The notes: generated by a model from the sequence alone, not told the origin. Shown: positions 30,080 to 39,181, numbered from the stretch's first letter. The stretch is DNA of 48,021 nt from Flavobacterium sp. 9AF (GCF_902506265.1 NZ_LR733562.1:1-48021), one strand, 5' to 3'. A program made the numbers and translations.

Positions 30080-30583
30080 TTACTTATTTTCAAAATAGTC
30101 ATCTAAATTAGAAAGTGCCATACTGAAGCCTTCTTGGAAACCTAATGCAATGATTTTTTCTAAATCTTCTAAACTTTCATATTGAGCTACTATGCTAACC
30201 ATAGTGGTATTATTATCGGTATTTTCTATAAAAGTATTCGTCCACTGGGTTCTTGGCATTTCATTGGATACCTTTCCTTCTTCATCACAAAAGGCATCTA
30301 AACCCGTAAAACTGTGTAAAGTAATAATCTTTAAATAATCATTTTTACACCAATGGTATTCGTTTTCAGGACTTTTCATCGCATATAACCAAGTACCACC
30401 TTCTCTAAAATCCATTGATTTTGTGATCGTTTGATATGGTTTTGGTGCCCACCATAAATCTAAGATTTCAGGTTTTGTCCATGCATCCCAAGTGTTTTGT
30501 AAGTTTGCATTAAATGCTCTTTTTACGTTAACCGTATTGTTTTCTTTATTGATTGTAAAATCAAAGGTTAATTTTGTTTCCAT
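30080..30583 (-). CDS. SRPBCC (AHSA1-like) domain protein
   Basis: The 167-residue protein is an SRPBCC/AHSA1 domain: VNVKRAFNANLQNTWDAWTKPEILDLWWAP at the start, REGGTWLYAMKSPE in the middle and GFQEGFSMALSNLDDYF as the long C-terminal helix. The hydrophobic-ligand fold is clear; the ligand is unknown. It lies 8 bases downstream of an ArsR-type regulator, a very common pair in which the repressor controls the SRPBCC gene. Confidence 0.9.
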   Translation of the reverse strand: METKLTFDFTINKENNTVNVKRAFNANLQNTWDAWTKPEILDLWWAPKPYQTITKSMDFREGGTWLYAMKSPENEYHWCKNDYLKIITLHSFTGLDAFCDEEGKVSNEMPRTQWTNTFIENTDNNTTMVSIVAQYESLEDLEKIIALGFQEGFSMALSNLDDYFENK

Positions 30584-30591
30584 ATTGTATT

Positions 30592-30906
30592 TTATTTGTT
30601 TTTTAATTTATTTAATACTTCATCTAATTGGTTGAATCGGGTTTCCCATAGCGCTCTATACTGTGCTAGCCATTGATCAATTTCCTTCATTTTTTCAAGT
30701 TGTAAGGAATAATATATTTCTCTTCCTTGTTGTTCTTGTTTCACAAGTTCACATTCTGTAAGAATGCGTAAATGTTTTGAAATAGCTTGTCGTGTGGTAT
30801 TGAAATTTTCTGCAATGGCATTAGGTGTCATGGCATGGATTGCTATCAATGAAATAATAGCTCTTCTTGTAGGGTCTGCTATGGCTTGAAAAACATCGCG
30901 TCTCAT
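30592..30906 (-). CDS. ArsR-family transcriptional regulator
   Basis: The 104-residue protein is a winged-helix ArsR-like repressor: [20 protein letters not shown], then [24 protein letters not shown] and [18 protein letters not shown]. It has no metal-binding Cys cluster, so it is of the non-metal class often paired with SRPBCC genes. A promoter with an overlapping inverted repeat lies just upstream (30933-30966), so autorepression is likely. Confidence 0.92.
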   Translation of the reverse strand: MRRDVFQAIADPTRRAIISLIAIHAMTPNAIAENFNTTRQAISKHLRILTECELVKQEQQGREIYYSLQLEKMKEIDQWLAQYRALWETRFNQLDEVLNKLKNK

Positions 30907-30932
30907 TTTATCTTAATTAAGAAACTAATTGG

Positions 30933-30966
30933 TTGCAAATATAAATGCAACTATTCGGTTTCACAA
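30933..30966 (-). promoter_or_regulatory. ArsR operon promoter with overlapping operator
   Basis: On the minus strand TTG (30964-30966), a 20-base spacer and TATATTTG (30936-30943) make a full promoter. The inverted repeat TTGCA-N8-TGCAA (30933-30950) covers the -7 box, a good repressor site. Confidence 0.65.
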
Positions 30967-31071
30967 ATTTATTTGCATTTTTATTTAATCTTTAAGAAAT
31001 CAATGGAGTAGGTAATTATTAAAATAAATTGACTATTTAAAAATTGCTTCTTTATAAATCATTTCTCATTA

Positions 31072-31114
31072 CATTTTTTAGGAAAGGTTAAAATTCCTAA
31101 AAAATGATTTTTTT
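31072..31114 (+). terminator. Hairpin with U-tract in the porX leader
   Basis: A perfect 13-bp stem, CATTTTTTAGGAA (31072-31084) and TTCCTAAAAAATG (31094-31106), with a 9-base loop, followed by ATTTTTTTT. It looks like an intrinsic terminator, yet no plus-strand gene lies upstream; it is about 60 bases before the porX start. It may be an attenuator or the end of a small RNA. Confidence 0.55.
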
Positions 31115-31175
31115 TATACAATTTTTAATACAATACTCGTTTATTAAATAGTAAATTGCAAAAAAATTCAAATAA

Positions 31176-32729
31176 ATGAACAAAATAAAAATTCTTTGGG
31201 TGGATGATGAAATTGATTTATTAAAACCCCATATACTTTTTTTAGAAAAGAAAAATTACGAAGTAACCACTTGCAACAATGGACAAGATGCGATTGATTT
31301 ATTCGATGAAAATACTTTTGATATAGTTTTCCTGGATGAAAATATGCCGGGATTAAGTGGTTTAGAAACCCTATCAGAAATAAAAGAAAAAAAATCTTCT
31401 GTTCCAGTAATCATGATTACCAAGAGTGAAGAAGAATATATTATGGAGGAGGCAATTGGTTCTAAAATAGCTGATTATTTGATAAAACCAGTGAATCCAA
31501 ATCAAATTCTATTAAGTTTAAAAAAGAATTTGGATCATTCAAGATTAATTTCGGAAAAGACAACTTTAGATTATCAAAAAGAATTTCGAAAAATTGCGAT
31601 GGATATGGCTATGGTTCGAACATTTGAGGATTGGGTGGAACTTTACAAAAGGCTAATATATTGGGAAATGGAATTGGAAAATATTTCAGACCAAGGCATG
31701 GTGGAAATTTTGGAAAGTCAGAAAACTGAAGCTAATGTGCAGTTTGGAAAATTCATTGAACGAACGTATGAAGATTGGTTTGAAGAAAATGAGGACAAAC
31801 CTATCTTATCGCATAAACTGTTTGGTGAATTAGTAGCTCCTGAAATTAGAAAAAAGGACAAGCCTATTCTTTTTGTTGTTATTGATAATTTACGTTACGA
31901 TCAATGGAAAGCATTTGAAGGAATAGTAAATAATCATTACCGTTTAGAAAGAGAAGTCAGTTATTTTTCCATCTTACCAACAGCAACACAGTATGCAAGA
32001 AATGCAATTTTTTCTGGATTAACTCCTTTAGAAATGGAAAAAAAGTTTCCACAATATTGGAAAAATGACGTGGATGATGGAGGTAAAAATTTATATGAAG
32101 GAGAATTTTTAACGGAACAATTAAAACGTTTAGGATTAAATATTAAACAAGAATATTATAAGATTACCAATTTTAAAGATGGTAAAAAGTTGGCTGAAAA
32201 TTTTAAAGCCTTAAAATCAAATGATTTAACTACAATAGTTTATAATTTTGTGGACATGCTTTCTCATGCTAAAACAGAGATGGAAGTTGTAAAAGAATTA
32301 GCCGCAGATGATAAAGCCTATCGTTCATTAACCATGAGTTGGTTTAAAAATTCTCCTTTGTTAGATATTATTCAACAAGCACAAAAACAAGGTTTTAGAT
32401 TAATTATAACCACCGATCATGGTACTATTAATTGCAAAAACCCATCGAAAGTAATAGGGGATAAAAATACCAGTTTAAATTTGCGTTATAAAACAGGTAG
32501 AAGTTTAACATACGAAGATAAAGACGTGTATGCTGTTAAAGATCCTAAAAAAATAGGTCTTCCCGCATTAAATATGAGCAGTTCTTTCATATTTGCAAAA
32601 AACGATTTATTTTTAGCCTATGTAAATAACTTCAATCATTATGTAAGTTATTATAGAAATACGTATCAACATGGTGGTATTTCTTTAGAAGAAATGATTA
32701 TTCCATTTTTAGTTTTAGAACCAAAATAA
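31176..32729 (+). CDS. porX: PorX response regulator / PglZ-domain phosphodiesterase
   Basis: The 517-residue protein has a receiver domain (1-120) with Asp10, Asp11, the phospho-acceptor Asp54 (FLDENMPG) and Lys in DYLIKPVNP. It is joined by a helical linker to a PglZ-type alkaline-phosphatase-fold domain (about 220-517). That domain has metal-ligand motifs VVIDNLRYDQWK and TTDHGTINCKNP and the nucleophile-region motif LPTATQYARNAIFSG. This is the layout of PorX, which controls type IX secretion genes in Bacteroidota; the PglZ part of PorX has been shown to cleave oligonucleotides. It is followed by tsaE, ald and lpx genes, a neighbourhood conserved in Flavobacteriaceae. PorY is not in the window. 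Confidence 0.95.
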   Translation: MNKIKILWVDDEIDLLKPHILFLEKKNYEVTTCNNGQDAIDLFDENTFDIVFLDENMPGLSGLETLSEIKEKKSSVPVIMITKSEEEYIMEEAIGSKIADYLIKPVNPNQILLSLKKNLDHSRLISEKTTLDYQKEFRKIAMDMAMVRTFEDWVELYKRLIYWEMELENISDQGMVEILESQKTEANVQFGKFIERTYEDWFEENEDKPILSHKLFGELVAPEIRKKDKPILFVVIDNLRYDQWKAFEGIVNNHYRLEREVSYFSILPTATQYARNAIFSGLTPLEMEKKFPQYWKNDVDDGGKNLYEGEFLTEQLKRLGLNIKQEYYKITNFKDGKKLAENFKALKSNDLTTIVYNFVDMLSHAKTEMEVVKELAADDKAYRSLTMSWFKNSPLLDIIQQAQKQGFRLIITTDHGTINCKNPSKVIGDKNTSLNLRYKTGRSLTYEDKDVYAVKDPKKIGLPALNMSSSFIFAKNDLFLAYVNNFNHYVSYYRNTYQHGGISLEEMIIPFLVLEPK

Positions 32730-32734
32730 AATAA

Positions 32735-32777
32735 AAACTACAGGTTCTGAGTTTTTATCAGAATCTGTAGTTTCTTT
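32735..32777 (+). terminator. Intrinsic terminator of porX
   Basis: Arms 32735-32750 (AAACTACAGGTTCTGA) and 32758-32773 (TCAGAATCTGTAGTTT) pair over 16 bp with one G-U, with a 7-base loop and a trailing T-rich tract. Confidence 0.85.
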
Positions 32778-32796
32778 AATAAAAACTGCTATAAAT

Positions 32797-33210
32797 ATGA
32801 CAATTAACTTTACTCTAGATGAAATTCAAGAGACAGTAAAACAACTATTAGCTACGCCAAACCTTAAGAAAGTAATTACTTTTCATGCCCAAATGGGTGT
32901 GGGAAAAACCACATTAATAAAAGAATTAGTCAAACAACTGGGTGTTAAGGATAATTCTAGTAGTCCTACATTTTCATTAGTAAATGAATATGAAACTCAA
33001 AATGGAGAAACTATTTATCATTTCGATTTATATCGTTTAAATAGTGAGGAAGAAGCCTATGATATGGGTATAGATGAATATTTTTATTCTGGAAATTGGT
33101 GTTTTATAGAATGGCCAGAAAAAACACCTAATTTAATTCCTATAGACCATGCAAGTATATTTATGAAATTAAATTCAAATGGTTCTAGAGAATTAATTTT
33201 AAAGAATTAA
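32797..33210 (+). CDS. tsaE: TsaE ATPase for tRNA threonylcarbamoyladenosine
   Basis: The 137-residue protein is the P-loop ATPase TsaE, which works with TsaB, TsaC and TsaD to make t6A37 in ANN-decoding tRNAs. Motifs: Walker A AQMGVGKTTLIKEL, SSPTFSLVNEYET, YHFDLYRLNSEEEAYDMG and FIEWPEKTPNLIP. The length is normal. It lies between porX and alanine dehydrogenase, a conserved arrangement. Confidence 0.95.
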   Translation: MTINFTLDEIQETVKQLLATPNLKKVITFHAQMGVGKTTLIKELVKQLGVKDNSSSPTFSLVNEYETQNGETIYHFDLYRLNSEEEAYDMGIDEYFYSGNWCFIEWPEKTPNLIPIDHASIFMKLNSNGSRELILKN

Positions 33211-33316
33211 GAGTAGGATAGAAGCTGTTTTTTATCTTCTTAAAATTACTTTTTATCATTTCTTTTTTTAAATTTTAAAAATATTCCTAAATTGGCTCAA
33301 CTTTACACAAATAAAC

Positions 33317-34513
33317 ATGTCAACTTTTAGTCCGTTTTCAAAAATGCAATTGCTTCCACAAGAAGAGAAATTGGAAATTACTAAACATAAAAGCGAATTA
33401 TTTATTGGAATTCCTAAAGAAACCTCTTATCAGGAACGACGTATTTGCTTAACTCCAGATGCTGTAAGCTCCATGACATCGCATGGACATCGTGTTATGA
33501 TTGAAGCAGGAGCAGGAGAAAGTTCAAGTTATTCCGATAAAGAATATTCAGATGCAGGCGCAGAAATAACTAACGATCCCAAGAAAGTATTTAGCTGTCC
33601 TATTATTCTAAAAGTAGAACCCGCTACATTGCCAGAAATTGAAATGATGAATCCTCAAACGATTATTATTTCTGCTATCCAGTTAAAAACGCAGCGCAAA
33701 GCCTATTTTGAAGCTTTAGCAACAAAAAGAATTACAGCTTTAGCTTTCGAGTTTATAAAAGATGAGGATGGCTCATATCCTGCAGTTAAATCTTTATCTG
33801 AAATTGCGGGTATAGCTTCTATCCATGTAGCTGCCGAATTAATGATCAATCAAAATATCGGTAAAGGATTACTTTTTGGAAATATTACCGGTGTTCCTCC
33901 TACAGAAGTCGTTATTTTAGGTGCAGGTACAGTTGCAGAATATGCAGCTCGTACGGCTTTAGGTCTTGGCGCTAGTGTAAAAGTTTTCGACAATTCGATT
34001 ACAAAATTAAGACGCTTACAAAACACCCTTAATCAAAGAATTTTTACTTCTACCATTCAAGAGAAATCATTATTAAAAGCCCTAAGAAGATGCGATGTAG
34101 CTATAGGTGCTATGCGTGGTAAAAACCGAACCCCTATTGTGGTTACCGAAACAATGGTGGAACATATGAAAAAAGGGGCTGTTATTGTAGATGTTAGTAT
34201 CGATACGGGAGGTTGTTTTGAAACCTCTGAAATAACTACCCACGAAAAACCAACATTCATTAAAAACAATGTTATTCATTATTGCGTTCCCAATATTCCT
34301 TCTCGATATTCAAAAACAGCATCGTTATCAATAAGTAATATTATTACTCCATTCTTACTTCAAATTGCCGATGATGGTGGTATTGAAAGTGCTATTCGTT
34401 GCAATAGAGGCCTAAAAAACGGCATTTATTTTTATCACGGTTTATTAACCAATAAATCTATTGCCGATTGGTTCAATCTGGAACATAGAGATATCAATTT
34501 AATTGTTTTTTAG
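33317..34513 (+). CDS. ald: Alanine dehydrogenase
   Basis: The 398-residue protein is an NAD-dependent alanine dehydrogenase (L-alanine to pyruvate plus ammonia). It has an N-terminal extension of about 25 residues, then IGIPKETSYQERRICLTPDAV, the substrate-binding region ALAFEFIKDEDG, the nucleotide motif VVILGAGTVAEYAAR and a C-terminal HYCVPNIPSRYSKTASLSISN segment. The extension is shared with other Flavobacteriaceae forms as far as I recall. It is followed by a structured intergenic element. Confidence 0.92.
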   Translation: MSTFSPFSKMQLLPQEEKLEITKHKSELFIGIPKETSYQERRICLTPDAVSSMTSHGHRVMIEAGAGESSSYSDKEYSDAGAEITNDPKKVFSCPIILKVEPATLPEIEMMNPQTIIISAIQLKTQRKAYFEALATKRITALAFEFIKDEDGSYPAVKSLSEIAGIASIHVAAELMINQNIGKGLLFGNITGVPPTEVVILGAGTVAEYAARTALGLGASVKVFDNSITKLRRLQNTLNQRIFTSTIQEKSLLKALRRCDVAIGAMRGKNRTPIVVTETMVEHMKKGAVIVDVSIDTGGCFETSEITTHEKPTFIKNNVIHYCVPNIPSRYSKTASLSISNIITPFLLQIADDGGIESAIRCNRGLKNGIYFYHGLLTNKSIADWFNLEHRDINLIVF

Positions 34514-34618
34514 GGCATTTCCTCGTTTTCTAATGAACGAGGTCGCGCTATGCATTCTATCTTTTATCCTTTGCAGGATAAAAGGATGCCATTCCTATCG
34601 CTAATGCGAACCAAAACC
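34514..34618 (+). ncRNA. Structured intergenic element
   Basis: Just after ald two strong hairpins occur: CCTCGTT-N8-AACGAGG (34521-34542) and CTTTTATCCT-N4-AGGATAAAAG (34561-34584). An outer pairing GGCAT (34514-34518) with ATGCC (34586-34590) is possible. The linking GTCGCGCTATGCATTC and the final CCTATCGCTAATGCGAACC resemble a structured repeat I recall being scattered in Bacteroidota genomes. I can not say whether it is a stable RNA, a 3'-end element or a mobile repeat. Confidence 0.5.
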
Positions 34619-34641
34619 TTATATTTGCAAAAAATTAAACA

Positions 34642-35028
34642 ATGAGATTAAAATATAAATTAGCCTATTATTTATTCGGATTATTATTAGGTGTATTTTT
34701 TGTTATTAAATTTTTAGGAGCTAAAGCAGAAGCCAAAGGAGTTGAGTTTTGTTATTTACCTAATTGTCGTGTTTTAAAAGATTTGAGAAGTAAACCTTTG
34801 GAAATTTCATCAGATGCAAAAACTATTTTAGCTCAAGAATGGATCAATTTAGATGATGTAAAAGCAACATTAAAATATGGAGATGTTGATTTTTCAAAAA
34901 GTAATAAGCCCTATAAAAACGGTAAAATGTATTTAGTAGAAGGCAAAACAACTCATAATGAAGAGATTAACATTACTATGGTAAATTACCCTTCTAAAGT
35001 GGTTTTAGAAAAGATTGAAAAAAAATAA
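34642..35028 (+). CDS. DUF4258 membrane-anchored protein
   Basis: The 128-residue protein has one N-terminal transmembrane helix (about 7-25) and a small beta-rich DUF4258-like domain: FCYLPNCRVLKDLRSKPLEIS, then LDDVKATLKYGDVDFSKSN and a terminal MYLVEGKTTHNEEINITMVNYPSKVVLEKI. The two Cys in CYLPNC are close and may form a disulfide. Function is unknown. It lies between ald and tRNA-Val in a conserved neighbourhood. Confidence 0.82.
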   Translation: MRLKYKLAYYLFGLLLGVFFVIKFLGAKAEAKGVEFCYLPNCRVLKDLRSKPLEISSDAKTILAQEWINLDDVKATLKYGDVDFSKSNKPYKNGKMYLVEGKTTHNEEINITMVNYPSKVVLEKIEKK

Positions 35029-35046
35029 AAATTTTATAAAAAACAC

Positions 35047-35076
35047 TTGCAGATATAAATAAAGCTTGTATATTTG
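35047..35076 (+). promoter_or_regulatory. Promoter of tRNA-Val
   Basis: TTG (35047-35049), a 19-base spacer and TATATTTGC (35069-35077) match the Bacteroidota consensus exactly, as expected for a strong stable-RNA promoter. Confidence 0.85.
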
Positions 35077-35157
35077 CACTCGCAAACAAGTTCAAAGAAC
35101 ACCTTTACTAAATAAAGTAATGTGAGTTAATAGAGAAATAACGGTTGCGATTTATTG

Positions 35158-35232
35158 GGGCGATTAGCTCAGCTGGTTCAGAGCACCTCGTTTACACCGA
35201 GGGGGTCGGGGGTTCGAACCCCTCATCGCCCA
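35158..35232 (+). tRNA. tRNA-Val (anticodon TAC)
   Basis: The 75-base gene folds as a cloverleaf. The acceptor stem is GGGCGAT with ATCGCCC, the D arm GCTC-AGCTGGTTCA-GAGC, the anticodon arm CCTCG-TTTACAC-CGAGG (anticodon TAC) and the T arm GGGGG-TTCGAAC-CCCTC with one G-T pair. The discriminator is A. CCA is not encoded. A terminator follows at once. Confidence 0.97.
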
Positions 35233-35240
35233 CAAAATTA

Positions 35241-35266
35241 AATCCTACAGAAATGTAGGATTTTTT
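35241..35266 (+). terminator. Intrinsic terminator of tRNA-Val
   Basis: Stem AATCCTACA and TGTAGGATT (9 bp) with a GAAA loop and six T. Confidence 0.93.
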
Positions 35267-35391
35267 GTTTATAATGCCTTTTAGTAGAAAATACAATTTA
35301 ATTCATTCTCCTTATTGATATAATTATTCAAGATTGCCTTCTTTAAAATATTAATTAAAAAAGCAATATGTGTTACTAAACGCAAATGTTC

Positions 35392-35399
35392 TATATTTG
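35392..35399 (+). promoter_or_regulatory. Predicted -7 box of the HD gene
   Basis: TATATTTG, 19 bases before the GTG start at 35419, giving a very short leader. No TTG at the right distance is seen. Confidence 0.55.
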
Positions 35400-35418
35400 T
35401 TATAAATTTTTTTAATTC

Positions 35419-36654
35419 GTGAACCCTACAAATAAGCTTAAAATATTCAATGATCCTATTTATGGATTTATAACCATACCAAATACATTAATATACGATT
35501 TAATCCAACATCCTTATTTTCAAAGATTAAGACGTATTTCCCAAATGGGAATGACTTATTTGGTTTATCCAGGAGCACATCATACTCGTTTTCATCATGC
35601 TTTAGGTTGCTTGCATATTATGCAAAAAGCAGTACAAACATTAAAATTTAAAGAAGTTTCTATCTCGGAAGAAGAGGAAAACGCCTTATACATTGCTATT
35701 TTATTACACGATATAGGACACGGACCCTTTAGTCATGCCATGGAGCATAGTATTGTAGAAGATGTACATCATGAACAACTCTCGTTACTATTTATGGAAC
35801 AATTGAATAAAGAATTTAACGGACGTTTATCTTTGGCAATTCAAATTTTTAAAGGAGAATATCATAGAAAATTCATGCTGCAGTTAATTTCTAGTCAATT
35901 AGATATGGATCGGATGGATTATTTAAGACGTGATAGCTTTTATAGTGGCGTAGCAGAGGGAAATATTAATAGCGAACGTCTAATTCAAATGATGAATGTT
36001 CAAGACGACCAATTGGTTATTGAGGAAAAAGGGATCTACTCAGTTGAAAAATTTTTAGTTGCAAGAAGATTAATGTATTGGCAAGCCTATTTGCATAAAA
36101 CATCGGTTATTGCAGAATTAATTCTTACAAAAATTTTAAAAAGAGCAAAAGAACTGACACATAAAAAAGAAGAGTTAGAATGTAGCAAACCGTTGCAGTT
36201 TTTTATGAAAAACAAAGTTGAGCTTGCTCAATTTACACCACAAATATTAAATACTTTCTCTCAGTTAGATGATTATGATGTGTTGAGTGCTATCAAAAAT
36301 TGGCAATTTCATCATGATTTTGTTTTAGCAGAATTGTGTAGAATGATTATCAATCGTGATTTATTAAAAATAAGAATGGTAGAGGATAAGCCTACAAATG
36401 AAATGCTTGAACCTTATAAAGCTGCTTTTTTAAAATTACATCCCTTATCTGAAAAAGAAATTGACTATTTTGTTTTTAAAGGGAAAATAAAAAATCAAGC
36501 TTATAATAAAGAAAGTGAACCTATTAGAATATTAAAAAAGGATAAATCTGTAGAAGATGTAGTTCAGGCATCAGACCAACTTAATTTGAAAGCTTTATCA
36601 AAACCAGTGACAAAATATTTTATATGTTTTCCAAAAGTAACATTAGAAGCATAA
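35419..36654 (+). CDS. HD-domain phosphohydrolase, SAMHD1/dNTPase-like
   Basis: The 411-residue protein starts with GTG (MNPTNKLKIF), which is in frame with the conserved IFNDPIYGFITIP motif; there is no ATG start nearer. The HD residues are visible: RFHHALG (His60), LLHDIGHGPFSHAMEH (His97, Asp98), and SSQLDMDRMDYLRRDSF. It belongs to the dNTP triphosphohydrolase-like HD family related to SAMHD1. It should hydrolyse a nucleotide substrate, but this group is not well characterised. It precedes the lipid A genes in a conserved order. Confidence 0.9.
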   Translation: MNPTNKLKIFNDPIYGFITIPNTLIYDLIQHPYFQRLRRISQMGMTYLVYPGAHHTRFHHALGCLHIMQKAVQTLKFKEVSISEEEENALYIAILLHDIGHGPFSHAMEHSIVEDVHHEQLSLLFMEQLNKEFNGRLSLAIQIFKGEYHRKFMLQLISSQLDMDRMDYLRRDSFYSGVAEGNINSERLIQMMNVQDDQLVIEEKGIYSVEKFLVARRLMYWQAYLHKTSVIAELILTKILKRAKELTHKKEELECSKPLQFFMKNKVELAQFTPQILNTFSQLDDYDVLSAIKNWQFHHDFVLAELCRMIINRDLLKIRMVEDKPTNEMLEPYKAAFLKLHPLSEKEIDYFVFKGKIKNQAYNKESEPIRILKKDKSVEDVVQASDQLNLKALSKPVTKYFICFPKVTLEA

Positions 36655-36672
36655 GTATTTAATTTAATTTTA

Positions 36673-36680
36673 TATTTTTG
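36673..36680 (+). promoter_or_regulatory. Predicted -7 box of the lpx operon
   Basis: TATTTTTG, 84 bases before the lpxD start, fits TAnnTTTG. No clear TTG upstream. Confidence 0.4.
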
Positions 36681-36764
36681 TCAAGATGAAATGGAGTCAA
36701 ATAAAATGACATTACATGATTTTATATTTCTAATATAAAAAGATGGATAACTTAATAGATATTA

Positions 36765-37781
36765 ATGAAATTTACAGCAGAACAAATAGCAGGAATTTTA
36801 GAGGGTGAAGTTGTAGGTAATCCTAATGCAGAAGTTTCTAAACTTGCAAAAATAGAAGAAGGTAGTGAAGGTTCTTTAACCTTTTTAGCCAATCCTAAAT
36901 ATATCAGTCATATTTATACTACTAAGGCAACAATTACTATTGTTAATAAAACCTTTGTACCAGAACAAAATATTACTACTACACTTATAAAAGTCGAAGA
37001 TGCATATAAATCTTTCTCGAAGTTATTAGAATATTACAATCAAGTAAAATTGATGAAATCGGGAATAGAACAACCTTCTGTAATTTCTGATGATGTGGTC
37101 TATGGAGAAGGATTATATCTAGGTAGTTTTTGTTATATTGGCAAAAATGTTTCCATTGGTAACAATGTGAAGATTTATCCGAATAGTTTTATTGGAGACA
37201 ATGTTGTTATAGGTGATAATTGTGTGTTTTTTGCTGGTGTACGCATTTATTCAGAAACAGTAATAGGTAATAATTGTACCTTACATTCTGGAACAATTAT
37301 TGGTTCTGATGGTTTTGGATTTGCACCTCAAGAAGATGGAACGTATCAAAAAGTTCCACAAATAGGTAATGTTATTATTGAAGATAATGTAGAAATTGGT
37401 GCTTGTACTACAATAGATAGAGCAACATTAGGGTCAACTATCATTAGAAAAGGAGTTAAATTAGACAATCAAATTCAGATTGCACATAATGTTGAGATTG
37501 GTGAAAATACAGTTATAGCTTCTCAAACAGGAGTTGCAGGTTCAACAAAAATAGGTAAGAATTGTATGATTGGCGGACAAGTTGGTATTGTTGGCCATAT
37601 TACTATAGGAGACAATGTTAAAGTTCAAGCACAATCCGGAATAGGAAAGAGCTTACAAGATGGAGAAGTAGTTCAAGGAACTCCAGCATTTAATTATTCA
37701 GATTTTACGAAATCATATGTTCATTTTAAGAACCTTCCTAAAATTGTATCAGAAATAGACAAAATAAAGAAAAACAATTAA
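36765..37781 (+). CDS. lpxD: LpxD, UDP-3-O-(3-hydroxyacyl)glucosamine N-acyltransferase
   Basis: The 338-residue protein has the N-terminal uridine-binding domain (about 1-95, with [16 protein letters not shown]) and a left-handed beta-helix of hexapeptide repeats. The catalytic His lies in [13 protein letters not shown] (about residue 239), and the [13 protein letters not shown] loop is characteristic of LpxD. It adds the N-linked hydroxyacyl chain to lipid A precursors in the cytoplasm. It is the first gene of the lpxD-lpxC/fabZ-lpxA cluster, with an 11-base gap to the next gene. A second LpxD-like gene lies at 40660. Confidence 0.95.
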   Translation: MKFTAEQIAGILEGEVVGNPNAEVSKLAKIEEGSEGSLTFLANPKYISHIYTTKATITIVNKTFVPEQNITTTLIKVEDAYKSFSKLLEYYNQVKLMKSGIEQPSVISDDVVYGEGLYLGSFCYIGKNVSIGNNVKIYPNSFIGDNVVIGDNCVFFAGVRIYSETVIGNNCTLHSGTIIGSDGFGFAPQEDGTYQKVPQIGNVIIEDNVEIGACTTIDRATLGSTIIRKGVKLDNQIQIAHNVEIGENTVIASQTGVAGSTKIGKNCMIGGQVGIVGHITIGDNVKVQAQSGIGKSLQDGEVVQGTPAFNYSDFTKSYVHFKNLPKIVSEIDKIKKNN

Positions 37782-37792
37782 TTTAAGAAATC

Positions 37793-39181
37793 ATGGTTAA
37801 ACAGAAAACCATTGCAAACGAAGTTTCATTAAAAGGTGTAGGTTTACACACTGGGCAATTAGTTGAAATGACTTTTAAACCAGCTCCAATAAATAATGGT
37901 TTCACATTTGTAAGAGTTGATTTAGAAGGTCAACCTATTATTGAAGCTGATGCTAACTATGTGGTAAATACACAAAGAGGTACAAACCTTGAAAAGCGTG
38001 GTGTAATGATTCAAACTCCAGAGCATGTTTTAGCGGCTCTTGTAGGTTGTGATTTAGATAATGTCATCATTGAATTAAATGCTTCTGAACTTCCTATAAT
38101 GGATGGTTCGTCAAAATATTTTGTGGAAGCTATTGAAAAAGCAGGAATAGAAGAACAAGAAGCTGAAAGAAAAGTATATGTTGTAAAAGAAGTAATCTCT
38201 TATTTAGACGAAGCTTCAGGTAGCGAAATAACAATCATTCCAAGTGATAATTATACGATAACAACAATGGTAGATTTTGGTACTAAAGTTTTAGGAACTC
38301 AAAATGCTACTTTAAAAAGTATTGATGAATTTAAAATAGAAATTGCTGATTGTAGAACTTTTAGCTTTTTGCATGAACTAGAATCGTTGTTAAATAACGG
38401 TTTAATCAAAGGAGGCGATTTAAATAACGCTATTGTATATGTAGATAAAGAGATTTCTGCAGATACTATGGAAAATTTAAAAAAAGCATTTAACAAAGAA
38501 TCAATTTCTGTTAAACCAAATGGTATTTTAGATAATCTTACCTTGCATTATCCTAATGAGGCAGCAAGACATAAATTACTAGATATCGTAGGTGATTTAG
38601 CTTTAATTGGAAAAAGAATACAAGGTAAAGTAATTGCAACAAAACCAGGACATTTTGTAAATACTCAGTTTGCCAAGAAACTCTCAAAAATAATCAAAAT
38701 TGAAGAGAGAAATCAGGTCCCTGTTTATGATTTACATAAAGAACCTTTGATGGATATCCATCAAATTATGAGAATGTTACCTCATAGACCACCATTTTTA
38801 TTAATTGATAAAATTTTAGAGCTAACCGAATCGCATGTTGTGGGACTCAAAAATGTAACAATGAATGAACCTTTCTTTGTTGGGCATTTCCCAGATGCAC
38901 CAGTTATGCCTGGTGTATTAATTGTTGAAGCAATGGCTCAAACAGGAGGAATACTAGTCCTTAGTACAGTTCCAGACCCCGAAAATTATTTAACTTATTT
39001 TATGAAAATTGATAATGTTAAATTCAAACAAAAAGTTTTACCAGGAGATACTTTAGTTTTTAAATGTGATTTAATTGCTCCTATTAGAAGAGGTATCTGT
39101 CACATGCAAGCAAATGCTTATGCTAATGGTAAATTAGTGGCAGAAGCGGAGTTAATGGCTCAGATTGCAAAAAAACAATAA
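37793..39181 (+). CDS. lpxC-fabZ: Fused LpxC deacetylase / FabZ dehydratase
   Basis: The 462-residue protein fuses two enzymes, as is normal in Bacteroidota. Residues 1-305 are LpxC, the zinc UDP-3-O-acyl-GlcNAc deacetylase: VGLHTGQ, TPEHVLAALVGCDLDN and HKLLDIVGDLALIG. Residues ~320-462 are FabZ, 3-hydroxyacyl-ACP dehydratase: MLPHRPPFLLIDKI and GHFPDAPVMPGVLIVEAMAQTGG with the catalytic His and Glu. The fusion links lipid A and fatty acid synthesis. It is followed by lpxA after 26 bases. Confidence 0.95.
   Translation: MVKQKTIANEVSLKGVGLHTGQLVEMTFKPAPINNGFTFVRVDLEGQPIIEADANYVVNTQRGTNLEKRGVMIQTPEHVLAALVGCDLDNVIIELNASELPIMDGSSKYFVEAIEKAGIEEQEAERKVYVVKEVISYLDEASGSEITIIPSDNYTITTMVDFGTKVLGTQNATLKSIDEFKIEIADCRTFSFLHELESLLNNGLIKGGDLNNAIVYVDKEISADTMENLKKAFNKESISVKPNGILDNLTLHYPNEAARHKLLDIVGDLALIGKRIQGKVIATKPGHFVNTQFAKKLSKIIKIEERNQVPVYDLHKEPLMDIHQIMRMLPHRPPFLLIDKILELTESHVVGLKNVTMNEPFFVGHFPDAPVMPGVLIVEAMAQTGGILVLSTVPDPENYLTYFMKIDNVKFKQKVLPGDTLVFKCDLIAPIRRGICHMQANAYANGKLVAEAELMAQIAKKQ

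Noticed and set aside
31176..32729. A BREX-type PglZ phage-defence gene
   Set aside because: The receiver domain and neighbourhood (tsaE, ald, lpx genes) identify PorX; no other BREX genes are present.
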